Shown piece by piece: positions 1-11,087 of a DNA stretch of 64,000 bases. Under the pieces are notes generated by a model. That model was not told where the DNA came from and ran no database searches. It was given only the letters and a program-made list of their open reading frames with translations. Made by a program: the position numbers and the translations under genes. The stretch comes from Streptococcus mitis (GTDB lineage: Bacteria > Bacillota > Bacilli > Lactobacillales > Streptococcaceae): assembly GCF_023109105.1 (NCBI RefSeq), contig NZ_JALDTZ010000003.1:1-64000 (forward strand), in the 5' to 3' direction. Every line of letters begins with the position of its first letter. Position 1 is the stretch's first letter.

Positions 1-626
1 GTGTCCATTTCCAGCCAGTAATTCAGTTGCTTAAGGGCCAAATAATTTTGGAAATCCTCATAGGAACGCCCTTTTTTAGCCTCTTTAGGGATGGAAGGTA
101 GATTACTTTTCCGTCTCTCTTTAAATTTAACGGCTCTAGCAAGATCAATCGGAGCGATAGACAGGTAACCTTTTCGGATGTGTCGATAGACAGTTGAGGA
201 ACTAACATCAAGGTTATGAGTTTTGAGGATATGATAGATGTGTTGTCCCTTTTTAACACCATCAGAAATGACTTTGTCCATGTCCCAGAAAGTCTGAGAA
301 TTAAGGGGAGTTCCTTCACGAGCTTCAACAAGAGTTTGTTCGTATTGTTTTTGAGCTTGTTTGGCGAGGTAGAAGATTTTCTGATAGCCACAGTTTTGTC
401 TTCTTTTAGGACACCCATTACAGACAAAGGGAGCCTTATCGAGTAGAGGGCAAGGAAGGTTATCACATGTAGACTCTCGGATTTGTCTGTTTCGTTTGAC
501 TTCTTTAGAAACAGTGGTGGGGTCTTTTAGAATAAGTTGGCCAATAGCTTTGAAGGTTTCACCGCGCTCTAAACCTAGTTGGATATCATTACGGTCTGAA
601 AGGGTAAGGTGTTTATGTTTTGTCAT
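1..626 (-). CDS. IS30-family transposase, 3' end beyond window
   Basis: Reads on the minus strand from an ATG at 624-626 to the left edge without a stop, giving 208 codons of an incomplete gene. The N-terminus (MTKHKHLTLSDRNDIQLGLE) followed by 'TFKAIGQLILKDPTTVSKEVKRNR' type text is the helix-turn-helix that IS30 transposases use to bind the IS ends. A cysteine-rich stretch (CDNLPCP, CNGCPKRRQNCGY) follows, as in streptococcal IS30 members such as the IS1239 type. The DDE catalytic half would lie off the edge; IS30 transposases are usually about 320-350 residues. The visible reading frame is undamaged, so the copy may be intact. It points away from ftsA. Confidence 0.85.
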   Translation of the reverse strand, partial: MTKHKHLTLSDRNDIQLGLERGETFKAIGQLILKDPTTVSKEVKRNRQIRESTCDNLPCPLLDKAPFVCNGCPKRRQNCGYQKIFYLAKQAQKQYEQTLVEAREGTPLNSQTFWDMDKVISDGVKKGQHIYHILKTHNLDVSSSTVYRHIRKGYLSIAPIDLARAVKFKERRKSNLPSIPKEAKKGRSYEDFQNYLALKQLNYWLEMD

Positions 627-691
627 AGTAGACCTCATTTCTAACTCAAACGTCTCATACTTAATTCCACCATAAAAATCCGTTTTAGACT

Positions 692-722
692 AACTTCCAC
701 TTTGGTCAGACAAGTGGAAGTT
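692..722. repeat. 11-bp inverted repeat beside the IS
   Basis: AACTTCCACTT (692-702) and its exact complement (712-722) are separated by 9 bases. It lies between the transposase start and the ftsA promoter. It may be part of the IS terminal region or a hairpin that separates IS and ftsA transcription; no T-tract follows on either side, so it is not a standard terminator. Confidence 0.5.
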
Positions 723-793
723 ACTTTGAGAAGTTACCACTAAAAAATTGACTGGTAAATTTAGGAAAAAACTGAGCACGATGAGATTTTTTG

Positions 794-802
794 TGTTATA
801 AT
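794..802 (+). promoter_or_regulatory. extended -10 promoter of ftsA
   Basis: TGTTATAAT fits the TGnTATAAT extended -10 common in streptococci. No good -35 is visible 17 bases upstream (GAGCAC). It lies 77 bases before the ftsA start and is the only clear promoter between the IS and the division genes. Confidence 0.65.
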
Positions 803-879
803 ATTCTGTGAATAGCTATGCCCTATTTTAGCTATATTGAATAGAAGTTTGAAACTTGGAAGAGAGAGGATGCGATGTA

Positions 880-2259
880 ATGGCTAGAGATGGTTTTTTT
901 ACAGGCTTAGATATTGGAACTAATTCGATTAAAGTATTGGTTGCCGAGCTTATAAATGGTGAACTTAATGTAATTGGTGTAAGTAATGCCAAGAGTAAAG
1001 GTGTAAAGGATGGGATCATCGTTGATATTGAAGCAGCAGCAACTGCTATCAAGTCAGCTATTTCCCAAGCAGAAGAGAAAGCTGGCATTTCAATCAAATC
1101 AGTGAATGTTGGTTTGCCTGGAAATCTTTTGCAAGTAGAACCAACTCAAGGAATGATTCCAGTTACATCTGATACAAAAGAAATTACAGATCAAGATGTC
1201 GAAAATGTTGTTAAATCAGCCCTGACAAAGAGTATGACACCAGATCGTGAAGTCATTACTTTTATTCCAGAAGAATTTATAGTAGATGGTTTCCAAGGTA
1301 TTCGTGACCCACGTGGGATGATGGGGGTTCGTCTTGAAATGCGTGGCTTACTTTACACAGGTCCACGTACTATTCTTCACAATTTACGCAAGACAGTTGA
1401 GCGCTCAGGTGTTCAAGTTGAAAATATTATTATTTCGCCATTGGCTTTGGTTCGTTCAGTCTTGAACGAAGGAGAGCGTGAATTTGGAGCAACTGTGATT
1501 GATATGGGAGCAGGGCAAACAACTGTTGCTACAATCCGTAACCAAGAACTCCAGTTTACAAATATTCTTCAAGAGGGTGGAGATTATGTCACAAAAGATA
1601 TCTCTAAAGTCTTGAAGACTTCACAAAAACTTGCTGAAGGATTAAAATTGAACTATGGTGAAGCCTACCCTTCACTTGCAAGCAAAGAAACCTTCCAAGT
1701 TGAAGTGATTGGTGAAGTAGAGCCTGTAGAAGTTACAGAAAGCTACCTAGCGGAGATTATTTCAGCTCGCATTAAACACATTTTTGAACAGATTAAACAA
1801 GAGTTGGAAAGAAGACATTTGTTGGATCTTCCAGGTGGGATTGTTCTGATTGGTGGAAATGCTATTTTACCAGGTATTGTAGAACTTGCGCAGGAAGTAT
1901 TTGGCGTTGGTGTCAAACTTTACGTTCCAAATCAAGTTGGAATTCGTAACCCTGCCTTTGCTCATGTGATCAGCTTGTCTGAATTTGCTGGTCAATTGAC
2001 TGAAGTGCATTTATTAGCACAAAAAGCAGTCAAGGGTGATGATACTTTGCGTCACCAACCAATTAATTTTGGAGGGATGATTCAACGCGTTACGCAGGTA
2101 GCGCAACCTACCCCTATTCAACCAGTTCAAAATACTGAGGTAGAGCAATCGGCTTCTACAAACGTAGTTGCTCCAAAAGAAGATAAAGTATCTTCTCAAA
2201 ATAAACCAAAAATCGCAGATCGCTTCCGTGGTTTAATTGGAAGTATGTTTGATGAATAA
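880..2259 (+). CDS. ftsA: cell division protein FtsA
   Basis: Actin-like ATPase that tethers FtsZ to the membrane and recruits later division proteins to midcell. The N-terminus (MARDGFFTGLDIGTNSIKV) has the phosphate-1 loop of the actin fold; a second nucleotide loop (VIDMGAGQTTVA) lies near residue 205 and an adenosine motif (GGIVLIGGNAILPG) near 320. The C-terminal amphipathic membrane anchor ends in GLIGSMFDE. I chose ATG 880 (459 aa) over the in-frame TTG at 856 because AGAGAGGA sits at a normal distance and known streptococcal FtsA proteins begin with MAR. First gene of the division operon, 17 bases before ftsZ. The linker before the anchor (about residues 385-440) is the least conserved part. 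Confidence 0.97.
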   Translation: MARDGFFTGLDIGTNSIKVLVAELINGELNVIGVSNAKSKGVKDGIIVDIEAAATAIKSAISQAEEKAGISIKSVNVGLPGNLLQVEPTQGMIPVTSDTKEITDQDVENVVKSALTKSMTPDREVITFIPEEFIVDGFQGIRDPRGMMGVRLEMRGLLYTGPRTILHNLRKTVERSGVQVENIIISPLALVRSVLNEGEREFGATVIDMGAGQTTVATIRNQELQFTNILQEGGDYVTKDISKVLKTSQKLAEGLKLNYGEAYPSLASKETFQVEVIGEVEPVEVTESYLAEIISARIKHIFEQIKQELERRHLLDLPGGIVLIGGNAILPGIVELAQEVFGVGVKLYVPNQVGIRNPAFAHVISLSEFAGQLTEVHLLAQKAVKGDDTLRHQPINFGGMIQRVTQVAQPTPIQPVQNTEVEQSASTNVVAPKEDKVSSQNKPKIADRFRGLIGSMFDE

Positions 2260-2273
2260 AAGAGGAAAAATAA

Positions 2274-3533
<1,260 letters not shown>

Positions 3534-3537
3534 GTAA

Positions 3538-4209
3538 ATGAATTTGAAAGAAAATACAGAACGTGTTTTTCAACAAATAAAAGATGCAAGTCAGCAGGCA
3601 GGAAGAGAACCTAATTCTGTTTCGGTTCTTGCTGTTACAAAATATGTAGACGTACCGACAGCGGAGGCTTTGCTTTCGCTAGGTGTGCATCATATTGGTG
3701 AAAATCGTGTGGATAAATTTCTTGAGAAATATGAAGCTTTAAAAGATAGGAATATTACCTGGCATTTGATTGGCACCTTGCAAAGACGTAAGGTCAAAGA
3801 TGTCATTCAGTTTGTTGATTATTTCCATGCTTTGGATTCATTAAAGCTAGCAGAGGAAATTCAAAAAAGAAGTGACCGAGTTGTTAAGTGTTTCTTACAA
3901 GTAAATATCTCAAGGGAAGAGAGCAAACATGGTTTTTCTAAGGAAGAACTATTGGAGCTCTTGCCAGAATTGGCCACCTTAGATAAAATCGAATATGTCG
4001 GCTTGATGACTATGGCTCCTTTTGAAGCTAGTAGTGATGAGTTGAAAGAGATTTTTAAAGCTACGCAGGATTTGCAACTAGAAATTAGAGAAAAACAAAT
4101 TCCCAATATGCCAATGACGGACTTGAGTATGGGTATGAGTCGTGACTACAAGGAAGCGATTGAATTTGGCTCAACCTTTGTCAGAATTGGTACAGCATTT
4201 TTTAAATAG
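3538..4209 (+). CDS. ylmE: PLP-binding homeostasis protein (YggS/YlmE family)
   Basis: Single-domain alanine-racemase-fold protein that binds pyridoxal 5'-phosphate and is thought to buffer vitamin B6 and amino-acid metabolism rather than catalyse racemisation. Diagnostic text: LAVTKYVDVPTAEALLSLG, with the PLP lysine near residue 36, then IGENRVDKF, WHLIGTLQRRKVK, and the C-terminal DLSMGMSRDYKEAIEFGSTFVRIG. 223 aa is the usual length. It sits 4 bases after ftsZ and 9 before sepF, the ylm order conserved in Firmicutes. Its position ties it to the division operon; a direct division role is not shown here. Confidence 0.95.
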   Translation: MNLKENTERVFQQIKDASQQAGREPNSVSVLAVTKYVDVPTAEALLSLGVHHIGENRVDKFLEKYEALKDRNITWHLIGTLQRRKVKDVIQFVDYFHALDSLKLAEEIQKRSDRVVKCFLQVNISREESKHGFSKEELLELLPELATLDKIEYVGLMTMAPFEASSDELKEIFKATQDLQLEIREKQIPNMPMTDLSMGMSRDYKEAIEFGSTFVRIGTAFFK

Positions 4210-4218
4210 GAAAGAAAT

Positions 4219-4752
4219 ATGTCTTTAAAAGATAGATTTGATAAATTTATAGATTATTTTACAGAAGATGGAGAAGATGTTGGTACTACTTATCAGTCTA
4301 AAGTTGAAAAGCCGATTGTGACTCCAGTCCCTTCTGTTCAAGAATTGCCTCAACAAGCTGGTAGCACGCCATCTAAAGATAAAAACATCACTCGTCTTCA
4401 TGCCCGTCAACAAGAGTTGGCTATGCAAAGTCAACGTTCTACTGATAAGGTGACAATTGATGTTCGTTATCCACGCAAATATGAAGATGCCACAGATATT
4501 GTTGATTTATTAGCTGGTAACGAAAGTATTTTGATTGATTTCCAATATATGACAGAAGTTCAAGCTCGTCGTTGTTTGGACTATCTGGATGGGGCACGTC
4601 ACGTTTTAGCTGGTAACATGAAAAAGGTAGCATCTACTATGTATCTACTGACACCAGTTGATGTTGTCGTCAATATTGAAGACATCAAAATCCCAGATGA
4701 ATCACAAAATGGTGAATTTGGCTTTGATATGAAACGTACGAGAGTGAGATAA
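4219..4752 (+). CDS. sepF: division protein SepF (YlmF)
   Basis: FtsZ-associated protein that bundles FtsZ filaments and anchors them to the membrane. The N-terminal helix ([17 protein letters not shown]) is the amphipathic membrane anchor. A low-complexity Gln/Pro-rich linker runs to about residue 75. The compact SepF domain covers about 80-165 ([39 protein letters not shown]). 177 aa is normal for streptococci. RBS AGGAAAG is 6 bases before the ATG. The stop overlaps the ylmG start by one base, pointing to coupled translation. Confidence 0.96.
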   Translation: MSLKDRFDKFIDYFTEDGEDVGTTYQSKVEKPIVTPVPSVQELPQQAGSTPSKDKNITRLHARQQELAMQSQRSTDKVTIDVRYPRKYEDATDIVDLLAGNESILIDFQYMTEVQARRCLDYLDGARHVLAGNMKKVASTMYLLTPVDVVVNIEDIKIPDESQNGEFGFDMKRTRVR

Positions 4753-5015
4753 TGCTCTTTCTCATTCGTTTTATTCAAAATGCAGTGGATATCTATTCAC
4801 TGATTTTAATTGTGTTTGCTCTGATGTCTTGGTTTCCCAATACTTATGAATCACGTTTTGGACGCTTGATTATTAGTTTAGTGAAACCGATAATGGCTCC
4901 CTTGCAACGTTTACCCCTCCAGATTGCAGGTCTTGACTTGTCTGTCTGGATTGCGGTATTATTAGTACATTTTATAGGGAACCAATTGATTCGACTGTTA
5001 GTGATTTTTCTATGA
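4752..5015 (+). CDS. ylmG: YggT-family membrane protein YlmG
   Basis: Small integral membrane protein of 87 aa with two predicted membrane helices (about residues 4-25 and 62-85) flanking the conserved loop FGRLIISLVKPIMAPLQRLP, the YggT family signature. Homologues affect septum or nucleoid organisation but the biochemical role is unknown. Its ATG uses the last base of the sepF stop, and its end overlaps ylmH by 4 bases (ATGA), so the three genes are probably translated in series. Confidence 0.9.
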   Translation: MLFLIRFIQNAVDIYSLILIVFALMSWFPNTYESRFGRLIISLVKPIMAPLQRLPLQIAGLDLSVWIAVLLVHFIGNQLIRLLVIFL

Positions 5016-5797
5016 ACAAGATGATTTATCAACACTTTTCTAAGAATGATTCGTCTTTTATTGATAAGGGAGTAGAATGGATAAAAAAGGTAGAAGATTC
5101 TTATTCTCCTTTTTTAACACCCTTTGTAAATCCCCATCAAGAAAAGATTTTAAAGGTTCTAGCATCAACCAGTGGCATCTCCTACATGAGCAGTCGGCAG
5201 TTTCTTGAAACTGAATATGTACGGGTTCTCCTGTATCCTGATTATTTTGAGCCAGAATTCTCTGATTTTGAACTATCCTTGCAAGAAATTGTCTATCCTA
5301 GTAAGTTTGAGCGATTAACACATGCGAAAATATTAGGAACTGTTTTAAATCAGCTGGGAATTGATAGGAAGCTATTTGGTGATATCTTAGTCAATGAAGA
5401 GAGAGCACAGATTATCATTAATCGACAGTTTATGCTCCTTTTTCAAGACGGCATTACGAAAATTGCTCGTTTACCGGTTCGTCTAGAGGAACGGAATTTT
5501 ACTGATAGAATTGCTACTGTAGAAGATTATCAAGAATTAGATATTTGTATCGCTAGTTCTAGATTAGATGTTTTTCTAGCAGGTGTCTTCAAGCTGTCTA
5601 GAAATCAGGCAAGTCAGTTAATTGAAAAACAGGCTGTCCAGGTTAATTACCATTTAGTTGAAAAATCAGATTATCCAGTTCAAGTTGGTGATTTGATTAG
5701 TGTAAGGAAATTTGGTCGATTGAAACTAGTTAGAGATAATGGGCAAACAAAAAAAGATAAAAAGAAATTAACGGTCCAATTGTTATTAAGTAAGTGA
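5012..5797 (+). CDS. ylmH: S4-domain RNA-binding protein YlmH
   Basis: RNA-binding protein of the division cluster; homologues associate with ribosomes and help rescue stalled translation. An N-terminal region of about 175 residues is followed by an S4 domain (about 180-245: CIASSRLDVFLAGVFKLSRNQASQLIEKQAVQVNY), which binds structured RNA. 261 aa matches the family. Overlaps ylmG by 4 bases. The following divIVA gene begins just after its stop. Confidence 0.93.
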   Translation: MNKMIYQHFSKNDSSFIDKGVEWIKKVEDSYSPFLTPFVNPHQEKILKVLASTSGISYMSSRQFLETEYVRVLLYPDYFEPEFSDFELSLQEIVYPSKFERLTHAKILGTVLNQLGIDRKLFGDILVNEERAQIIINRQFMLLFQDGITKIARLPVRLEERNFTDRIATVEDYQELDICIASSRLDVFLAGVFKLSRNQASQLIEKQAVQVNYHLVEKSDYPVQVGDLISVRKFGRLKLVRDNGQTKKDKKKLTVQLLLSK

Positions 5798-5805
5798 GGA
5801 AAAAT

Positions 5806-6681
5806 ATGCCAATTACATCGTTAGAAATCAAAGATAAAACCTTTAGCACACGCTTTAGAGGTTTTGACCCAGAAGAAGTAGATGAATTTTTAGATATTGT
5901 AGTCCGTGATTATGAAGATTTAGTTCGTTCTAATCACGATAAGGATTTGCATATTAAGAGTTTGGAAGAGCGTTTGTCTTACTTTGATGAGATGAAAGAT
6001 TCATTGAGTCAATCTGTATTGATTGCACAAGATACAGCTGAGCGAGTAAAACAAGCTGCAACGGAACGTTCAAACAATATTATCCAACAAGCAGAGCAAG
6101 ATGCCCAACGTTTGTTGGAAGAAGCTAAGTACAAGGCGAATGAAATTCTTCGTCAAGCAACTGACAATGCTAAGAAGGTTGCTGTCGAAACAGAAGAATT
6201 AAAGAACAAGAGCCGTGTCTTCCATCAACGTCTTAAATCTACAATTGAGAGCCAGTTAGCAATTGTTGAATCTTCAGATTGGGAAGATATTCTTCGCCCA
6301 ACAGCGACTTATCTTCAGACAAGTGATGAGGCCTTCAAAGAAGTGGTCAGCGAAGTCTTAGGTGACTCTGTCTTGCAACAACATCAAGAGGAAGAACCGA
6401 TTGATATTACTCGCCAGTTTTCTCCCGAGGAAATGGCAGAGTTGCAAGCGCGTATCGAAGCGGCTAATAAGGAACTTGCAGAAGCCGAAGCGAGAGCTGA
6501 GCAGGAACAAGTGGTTTCACCAGCTCCGGTTTTTGAAGAAAGTCCAGTTCATCCAGTTGGTCCAATGTATGAAGAGCCAGAAGTAGCTCCAAGCCATTAC
6601 TCAGGACCAACACCAGCTACTGAAGCTGTAAACTCAGAACCAGGTTTTGCAGCACCGCAAGAATCTGTTTCAATTTTATAA
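5806..6681 (+). CDS. divIVA: cell division initiation protein DivIVA
   Basis: Coiled-coil scaffold that binds negatively curved membrane at septum and poles. The N-terminal lipid-binding domain (MPITSLEIKDKTFSTRFRG...DPEEVDEFLD) is followed by long heptad-repeat coiled coils (about 30-160 and 205-225) and a Pro/Glu-rich acidic tail. I use the ATG at 5806, preceded by GTGAGGA at 5794-5800, rather than the in-frame GTG at 5794, giving 291 aa; DivIVA proteins start at MPIT/MALT. Last gene of the division operon; the ileS T-box leader starts about 30 bases after its stop. Confidence 0.96.
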   Translation: MPITSLEIKDKTFSTRFRGFDPEEVDEFLDIVVRDYEDLVRSNHDKDLHIKSLEERLSYFDEMKDSLSQSVLIAQDTAERVKQAATERSNNIIQQAEQDAQRLLEEAKYKANEILRQATDNAKKVAVETEELKNKSRVFHQRLKSTIESQLAIVESSDWEDILRPTATYLQTSDEAFKEVVSEVLGDSVLQQHQEEEPIDITRQFSPEEMAELQARIEAANKELAEAEARAEQEQVVSPAPVFEESPVHPVGPMYEEPEVAPSHYSGPTPATEAVNSEPGFAAPQESVSIL

Positions 6682-6714
6682 GAAATATTCTGAGAACAAT
6701 ATCTTATCCTTATA

Positions 6715-6905
6715 TTTCCAGCGAGCAGGAGATGGTGTGAGTCCTGCATTCCCTAATGATAAGATTATCATCTCTAGCTATCAAGTCTGAAGTTAGTAGG
6801 ATTTGACGTTCCCCACGTTACGGGAAAAGAGGGAAAAGGACTAGGTCTTTTTCCGAACAAAGGTGGTACCACGATTTTCGTCCTTTTTGCGAGTCGTGGT
6901 TTTTA
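6715..6905 (+). promoter_or_regulatory. T-box leader of ileS
   Basis: tRNA-sensing leader that lets transcription continue when tRNA-Ile is uncharged. The T-box core AGGTGGTACCACG is at 6861-6873. It can pair in the antiterminator, or join the terminator stem ACCACGA (6868-6874) / TCGTGGT (6894-6900), which is followed by a U run. Upstream is a stem-I-like hairpin (GCAGGA...TCCTGC, 6725-6747). An ATC near 6766-6771 is a possible isoleucine specifier; I cannot fold it here to prove that. Confidence 0.9.
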
Positions 6906-6931
6906 ATTTGTCTAGATATAAAGGAGATACC

Positions 6932-9724
6932 ATGAAACTCAAAGATACCCTTAACCTTGGGAAAACAGCTTTCCCAATGCGTGCAGGACTTCCAACCAAA
7001 GAGCCAGTATGGCAAAAAGATTGGGAAGATGCAAAACTTTACCAACGTCGTCAAGAATTAAATGAAGGTAAACCTCATTTCACTCTTCATGATGGCCCTC
7101 CATATGCTAACGGAAATATTCACGTTGGACATGCCATGAACAAGATTTCTAAAGATATCATTGTTCGTTCTAAGTCTATGTCAGGATTCTACGCACCATA
7201 TATTCCAGGTTGGGATACTCATGGTCTTCCGATCGAGCAAGTTTTGGCCAAACAAGGTGTCAAACGCAAAGAAATGGACTTGGTTGAGTACTTGAAACTT
7301 TGCCGTGAATACGCCCTTTCTCAAGTAGATAAACAACGTGAAGACTTTAAGCGTTTGGGTGTTTCCGGTGACTGGGAAAATCCTTATGTAACTTTGACAC
7401 CTGACTATGAGGCAGCCCAAATCCGTGTCTTTGGTGAAATGGCTAATAAAGGCTATATCTACCGTGGTGCAAAACCAGTTTACTGGTCTTGGTCATCTGA
7501 GTCAGCCCTTGCTGAAGCGGAGATTGAATACCATGACTTGGTTTCAACATCCCTTTACTATGCCAACAAGGTCAAAGATGGCAAAGGTATTCTCGATACA
7601 GATACTTACATCGTTGTCTGGACTACTACACCATTTACCATCACAGCTTCTCGCGGTTTGACTGTTGGAGCAGATATTGATTACGTTTTGGTTCAACCTG
7701 CTGGTGAAACTCGTAAGTTTGTGGTTGCTGCAGAATTGTTGACTAGCTTATCTGAGAAATTTGGTTGGGCTGATGTTCAAGTTTTAGCAACTTACCGTGG
7801 TGAAGAACTCAACCACATCGTGACAGAACACCCATGGGATACAGCTGTAGATGAATTGGTTATCCTTGGTGACCACGTTACGACTGACTCTGGTACTGGT
7901 ATTGTCCATACAGCCCCTGGTTTTGGTGAGGACGACTACAATGTTGGTATTGCTAATGGTCTTGAAGTCGCAGTCACTGTTGATGAACGCGGTCTCATGA
8001 TGGCTAATGCTGGTGCTGAGTTTGAAGGTCAATTCTATGATAAGGTTGTACCAACTGTTATTGAAAAACTTGGCAGCCTCCTTCTTGCGCAAGAAGAAAT
8101 CTCTCACTCATACCCATTTGACTGGCGTACTAAGAAACCAATCATCTGGCGTGCAGTGCCACAATGGTTTGCCTCTGTATCAAAATTCCGTCAAGAAATC
8201 TTGGACGAAATTGAAAAAGTGAAATTCCACTCAGAATGGGGTAAAGTCCGTCTTTACAATATGATCCGTGACCGCGGCGATTGGGTTATTTCTCGTCAAC
8301 GTGCTTGGGGTGTACCACTTCCAATCTTCTATGCTGAAGACGGAACGCCAATCATGACAGCTGAAACGATTGAGCATGTAGCTAAACTCTTTGAAGACCA
8401 TGGTTCTCTCATCTGGTGGGAGCGTGATGCCAAAGACCTCTTGCCAGAAGGATTTACGCATCCAGGTTCACCAAATGGCGAGTTCAGGAAAGAAACAGAT
8501 ATCATGGACGTTTGGTTTGACTCAGGTTCATCATGGAATGGAGTCGTGGTTAACCGTCCAGAACTCAAATACCCAGCTGATCTTTACCTAGAAGGTTCTG
8601 ACCAGTACCGTGGTTGGTTCAACTCATCACTTATCACTTCTGTGGCTAACCATGGTGTTGCACCATACAAACAAATCTTGTCACAAGGTTTTGCTTTGGA
8701 TGGTAAAGGTGAGAAGATGTCCAAATCTCTTGGAAATACCATTGCTCCAAGCGATGTTGAAAAACAATTTGGTGCGGAAATCTTGCGTCTCTGGGTAACC
8801 AGTGTGGACTCAAGCAACGACGTGCGTATCTCTATGGATATCTTGAGCCAAGTCTCTGAAACTTACCGTAAGATTCGTAACACTCTTCGTTTCTTAATTG
8901 CTAACACATCTGACTTTAATCCAGCTGAGGATGCGGTGGCTTATGAAGAATTGCGTTCAGTTGACAAGTACATGACTATTCGCTTTAACCAACTTGTTAA
9001 GACCATTCGTGATGCTTATGCTAACTTTGAATTCTTGACAATCTATAAGGCGCTTGTTAACTTTATCAACGTTGATCTGTCTGCCTTCTACCTTGATTTT
9101 GCCAAAGATGTTGTCTACATTGAAGGTGCTAAATCATTGGAACGCCGTCAAATGCAGACTGTTTTCTATGATATTCTTGTGAAAATCACCAAACTCTTGA
9201 CTCCAATCCTTCCTCACACTGCGGAAGAAATCTGGTCATATCTTGAGTTTGAAGCAGAAGATTTCGTTCAATTGTCAGAATTGCCAGAAGCAGAAATTTT
9301 TGCTAACCAAGAAGAAATCTTGGATACATGGGATGCCTTTATGGACTTCCGTGGACAAGCTCAAAAAGCCTTGGAAGAAGCTCGTAATGCCAAAGTAATC
9401 GGTAAATCACTTGAAGCTCACTTGACTGTTTATCCAAACGAAGTAGTGAAAACACTCCTTGGAGCGCTTGATAGCAACGTTGCACAACTCTTGATTGTTT
9501 CAGAGTTGACCATTGCAGAAGGAGCAGCTCCAGAAGCTGCCGTTAGCTTCGAAGATGTAGCCTTTACAGTTGAACGTGCTACAGGTGAAGTATGTGACCG
9601 TTGCCGTCGTATCGATCCAAGTACAGCAGAGCGTAGCTACCACGCAACTATCTGTGACCACTGTGCAAGCATCGTAGAAGAAAACTTTGCAGACGCAGTC
9701 GCAGAAGGATTTGAAGAGAAATAG
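6932..9724 (+). CDS. ileS: isoleucyl-tRNA synthetase
   Basis: Class I synthetase that charges tRNA-Ile and edits valine. The ATP-binding HVGH (HIGH-type) motif is at residues 64-67 and KMSKS at 595-599. The editing domain lies between, including the TTTPFTI region. A C-terminal zinc finger (CDRCRR...CDHC) closes the protein. ATG 6932 follows AAGGAGATAC and gives 930 aa, the normal size; the in-frame upstream ATG at 6863 lies inside the T-box and is rejected. Monocistronic behind the T-box. Confidence 0.98.
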   Translation: MKLKDTLNLGKTAFPMRAGLPTKEPVWQKDWEDAKLYQRRQELNEGKPHFTLHDGPPYANGNIHVGHAMNKISKDIIVRSKSMSGFYAPYIPGWDTHGLPIEQVLAKQGVKRKEMDLVEYLKLCREYALSQVDKQREDFKRLGVSGDWENPYVTLTPDYEAAQIRVFGEMANKGYIYRGAKPVYWSWSSESALAEAEIEYHDLVSTSLYYANKVKDGKGILDTDTYIVVWTTTPFTITASRGLTVGADIDYVLVQPAGETRKFVVAAELLTSLSEKFGWADVQVLATYRGEELNHIVTEHPWDTAVDELVILGDHVTTDSGTGIVHTAPGFGEDDYNVGIANGLEVAVTVDERGLMMANAGAEFEGQFYDKVVPTVIEKLGSLLLAQEEISHSYPFDWRTKKPIIWRAVPQWFASVSKFRQEILDEIEKVKFHSEWGKVRLYNMIRDRGDWVISRQRAWGVPLPIFYAEDGTPIMTAETIEHVAKLFEDHGSLIWWERDAKDLLPEGFTHPGSPNGEFRKETDIMDVWFDSGSSWNGVVVNRPELKYPADLYLEGSDQYRGWFNSSLITSVANHGVAPYKQILSQGFALDGKGEKMSKSLGNTIAPSDVEKQFGAEILRLWVTSVDSSNDVRISMDILSQVSETYRKIRNTLRFLIANTSDFNPAEDAVAYEELRSVDKYMTIRFNQLVKTIRDAYANFEFLTIYKALVNFINVDLSAFYLDFAKDVVYIEGAKSLERRQMQTVFYDILVKITKLLTPILPHTAEEIWSYLEFEAEDFVQLSELPEAEIFANQEEILDTWDAFMDFRGQAQKALEEARNAKVIGKSLEAHLTVYPNEVVKTLLGALDSNVAQLLIVSELTIAEGAAPEAAVSFEDVAFTVERATGEVCDRCRRIDPSTAERSYHATICDHCASIVEENFADAVAEGFEEK

Positions 9725-9753
9725 GGTTGAAAAGTCTAGGGAGTATTCATAAA

Positions 9754-9782
9754 TTGAGTATTTTAACTAGTTATGGTATAAT
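9754..9782 (+). promoter_or_regulatory. sigma-A promoter with extended -10
   Basis: TTGAGT (9754-9759), 17-base spacer, TATAAT (9777-9782) preceded by TGG. One of the best promoters in the window; it drives the small membrane protein gene at 9814. Confidence 0.8.
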
Positions 9783-9813
9783 ATTTAGCATAAAACATTA
9801 AAGGAGATTTATT

Positions 9814-10212
9814 ATGAAGTCAAAAGCTTTAGCACTTTATAGTGGTATTGTTGGTTTAGTAGGTGGAATCTACTTGCTTATTGCTCCGTTTCTTTTATTA
9901 GCAGCAGTTGTGAGTACAGCTGCTACAGCAACAGCTACCCAGAGTCCTGAATTAACTGCATCTACAACAGTTGCAGGAGTTGCAGGAGTTTTACTTCCAA
10001 CAGTATTAAAAATAGCTATTCTTGTTTTGGGAATCATCGCGATTGTTTACTATAAAGGAGAAGAGCGAGTTGGATCAGCTCCTTCTGTTCTTCTGATTGT
10101 AGGCGGTGCGGTAGGTTTGATTCCAGCATTAGGATGGGTAGGAGGAATCCTAGCAATTATTGGTGGCTCATTATTTTTAGGAAGTCTCAAAAAATTCAAA
10201 GTTGAAGGATAA
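9814..10212 (+). CDS. small four-helix membrane protein, unknown function
   Basis: 132 aa with about four hydrophobic segments: an N-terminal glycine-rich pair (about 10-40), a segment near 58-78, and a C-terminal pair (about 90-127: VLLIVGGAVGLIP, GGILAIIGGSLFLGS). An Ala/Thr-rich stretch (about 38-52) separates the first helices. Resembles DUF4064-like stress or envelope proteins in general composition, but I do not recognise a family with certainty. It has its own strong promoter, the RBS AAAGGAG and its own terminator, so it is a single-gene unit. Confidence 0.75.
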   Translation: MKSKALALYSGIVGLVGGIYLLIAPFLLLAAVVSTAATATATQSPELTASTTVAGVAGVLLPTVLKIAILVLGIIAIVYYKGEERVGSAPSVLLIVGGAVGLIPALGWVGGILAIIGGSLFLGSLKKFKVEG

Positions 10213-10217
10213 AAAAC

Positions 10218-10252
10218 AAGGAAAAGGATTGCCAAGCAGTCCTTTCCTTTTT
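10218..10252 (+). terminator. rho-independent terminator
   Basis: AAGGAAAAGGATTGC pairs with GCAGTCCTTTCCTT, followed by a T run. Ends the 9814 unit. Confidence 0.8.
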
Positions 10253-10342
10253 GGTTTTGACTAGCTTTTTTGTGAAAAATTGTGTAAAATAGAATAGATA
10301 AACGAGGGGAAACCTCGGAAAGTTTAAAGGAGAATCCATCTA

Positions 10343-11035
10343 ATGGTAAAATTGGTTTTTGCTCGCCACGGTGAGTCTGAATGGAACAAAGCTAACCTTT
10401 TCACTGGTTGGGCTGATGTTGATTTGTCTGAAAAAGGTACACAACAAGCGATTGACGCTGGTAAATTGATCAAAGAAGCTGGTATTGAATTTGACCAAGC
10501 TTACACTTCAGTATTGAAACGTGCGATTAAAACAACTAACTTGGCTCTTGAAGCTTCTGACCAATTGTGGGTTCCAGTTGAAAAATCATGGCGCTTGAAC
10601 GAACGTCACTACGGTGGTTTGACTGGTAAAAACAAAGCAGAAGCAGCTGAACAATTCGGTGATGAGCAAGTTCACATTTGGCGTCGTTCATACGATGTAT
10701 TGCCTCCAAACATGGATCGTGATGATGAGCACTCAGCTCATACAGACCGTCGTTATGCTTCACTTGATGACTCAGTTATTCCAGATGCTGAAAACTTGAA
10801 AGTAACTTTGGAACGTGCGCTTCCATTCTGGGAAGATAAAATCGCTCCAGCACTTAAAGATGGTAAAAACGTATTCGTAGGAGCTCACGGTAACTCAATC
10901 CGTGCCCTTGTAAAACACATCAAAGGTTTGTCAGATGACGAAATCATGGACGTGGAAATCCCTAACTTCCCACCATTGGTATTCGAATTCGACGAAAAAT
11001 TGAACGTAGTTTCTGAATACTACCTTGGAAAATAA
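10343..11035 (+). CDS. gpmA: 2,3-bisphosphoglycerate-dependent phosphoglycerate mutase
   Basis: Glycolytic enzyme converting 3- to 2-phosphoglycerate. The phosphohistidine motif ARHGESEWN has its catalytic His at residue 9, with the second active-site His in [10 protein letters not shown] near 183. The [11 protein letters not shown] and RRSYDVLPP segments are typical of dPGM. 230 aa is the normal length. RBS AAAGGAG. The codon use is that of a highly expressed gene. It stands alone, followed by a strong terminator. Confidence 0.97.
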   Translation: MVKLVFARHGESEWNKANLFTGWADVDLSEKGTQQAIDAGKLIKEAGIEFDQAYTSVLKRAIKTTNLALEASDQLWVPVEKSWRLNERHYGGLTGKNKAEAAEQFGDEQVHIWRRSYDVLPPNMDRDDEHSAHTDRRYASLDDSVIPDAENLKVTLERALPFWEDKIAPALKDGKNVFVGAHGNSIRALVKHIKGLSDDEIMDVEIPNFPPLVFEFDEKLNVVSEYYLGK

Positions 11036-11043
11036 AAAATCGT

Positions 11044-11070
11044 AAGCCTAGGATTGATTTCTAGGCTTTT
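11044..11070 (+). terminator. terminator after gpmA
   Basis: AGCCTAG / CTAGGCT stem with a 9-base loop and a T run. The -10 box of the next gene begins within about 5 bases of its end. Confidence 0.85.
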
Positions 11071-11072
11071 TA

Positions 11073-11081
11073 TGTTAGTAT
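11073..11081 (+). promoter_or_regulatory. possible extended -10 for leaderless GH95 gene
   Basis: TGTTAGTAT reads as TGn plus a weak -10 (TAGTAT, 11076-11081), ending only 6 bases before the ATG at 11088. No Shine-Dalgarno is present upstream of that ATG. Confidence 0.4.
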
Positions 11082-11087
11082 GGTAGT

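Noticed and set aside
6863..6931. Earlier ATG for ileS
   Set aside because: It lies in the T-box antiterminator; the ATG at 6932 has the RBS and matches the family N-terminus.
9814..10212. Small membrane protein as a bacteriocin or holin
   Set aside because: No leader motif or holin layout, and no accessory genes; a general four-helix protein is all that can be supported.
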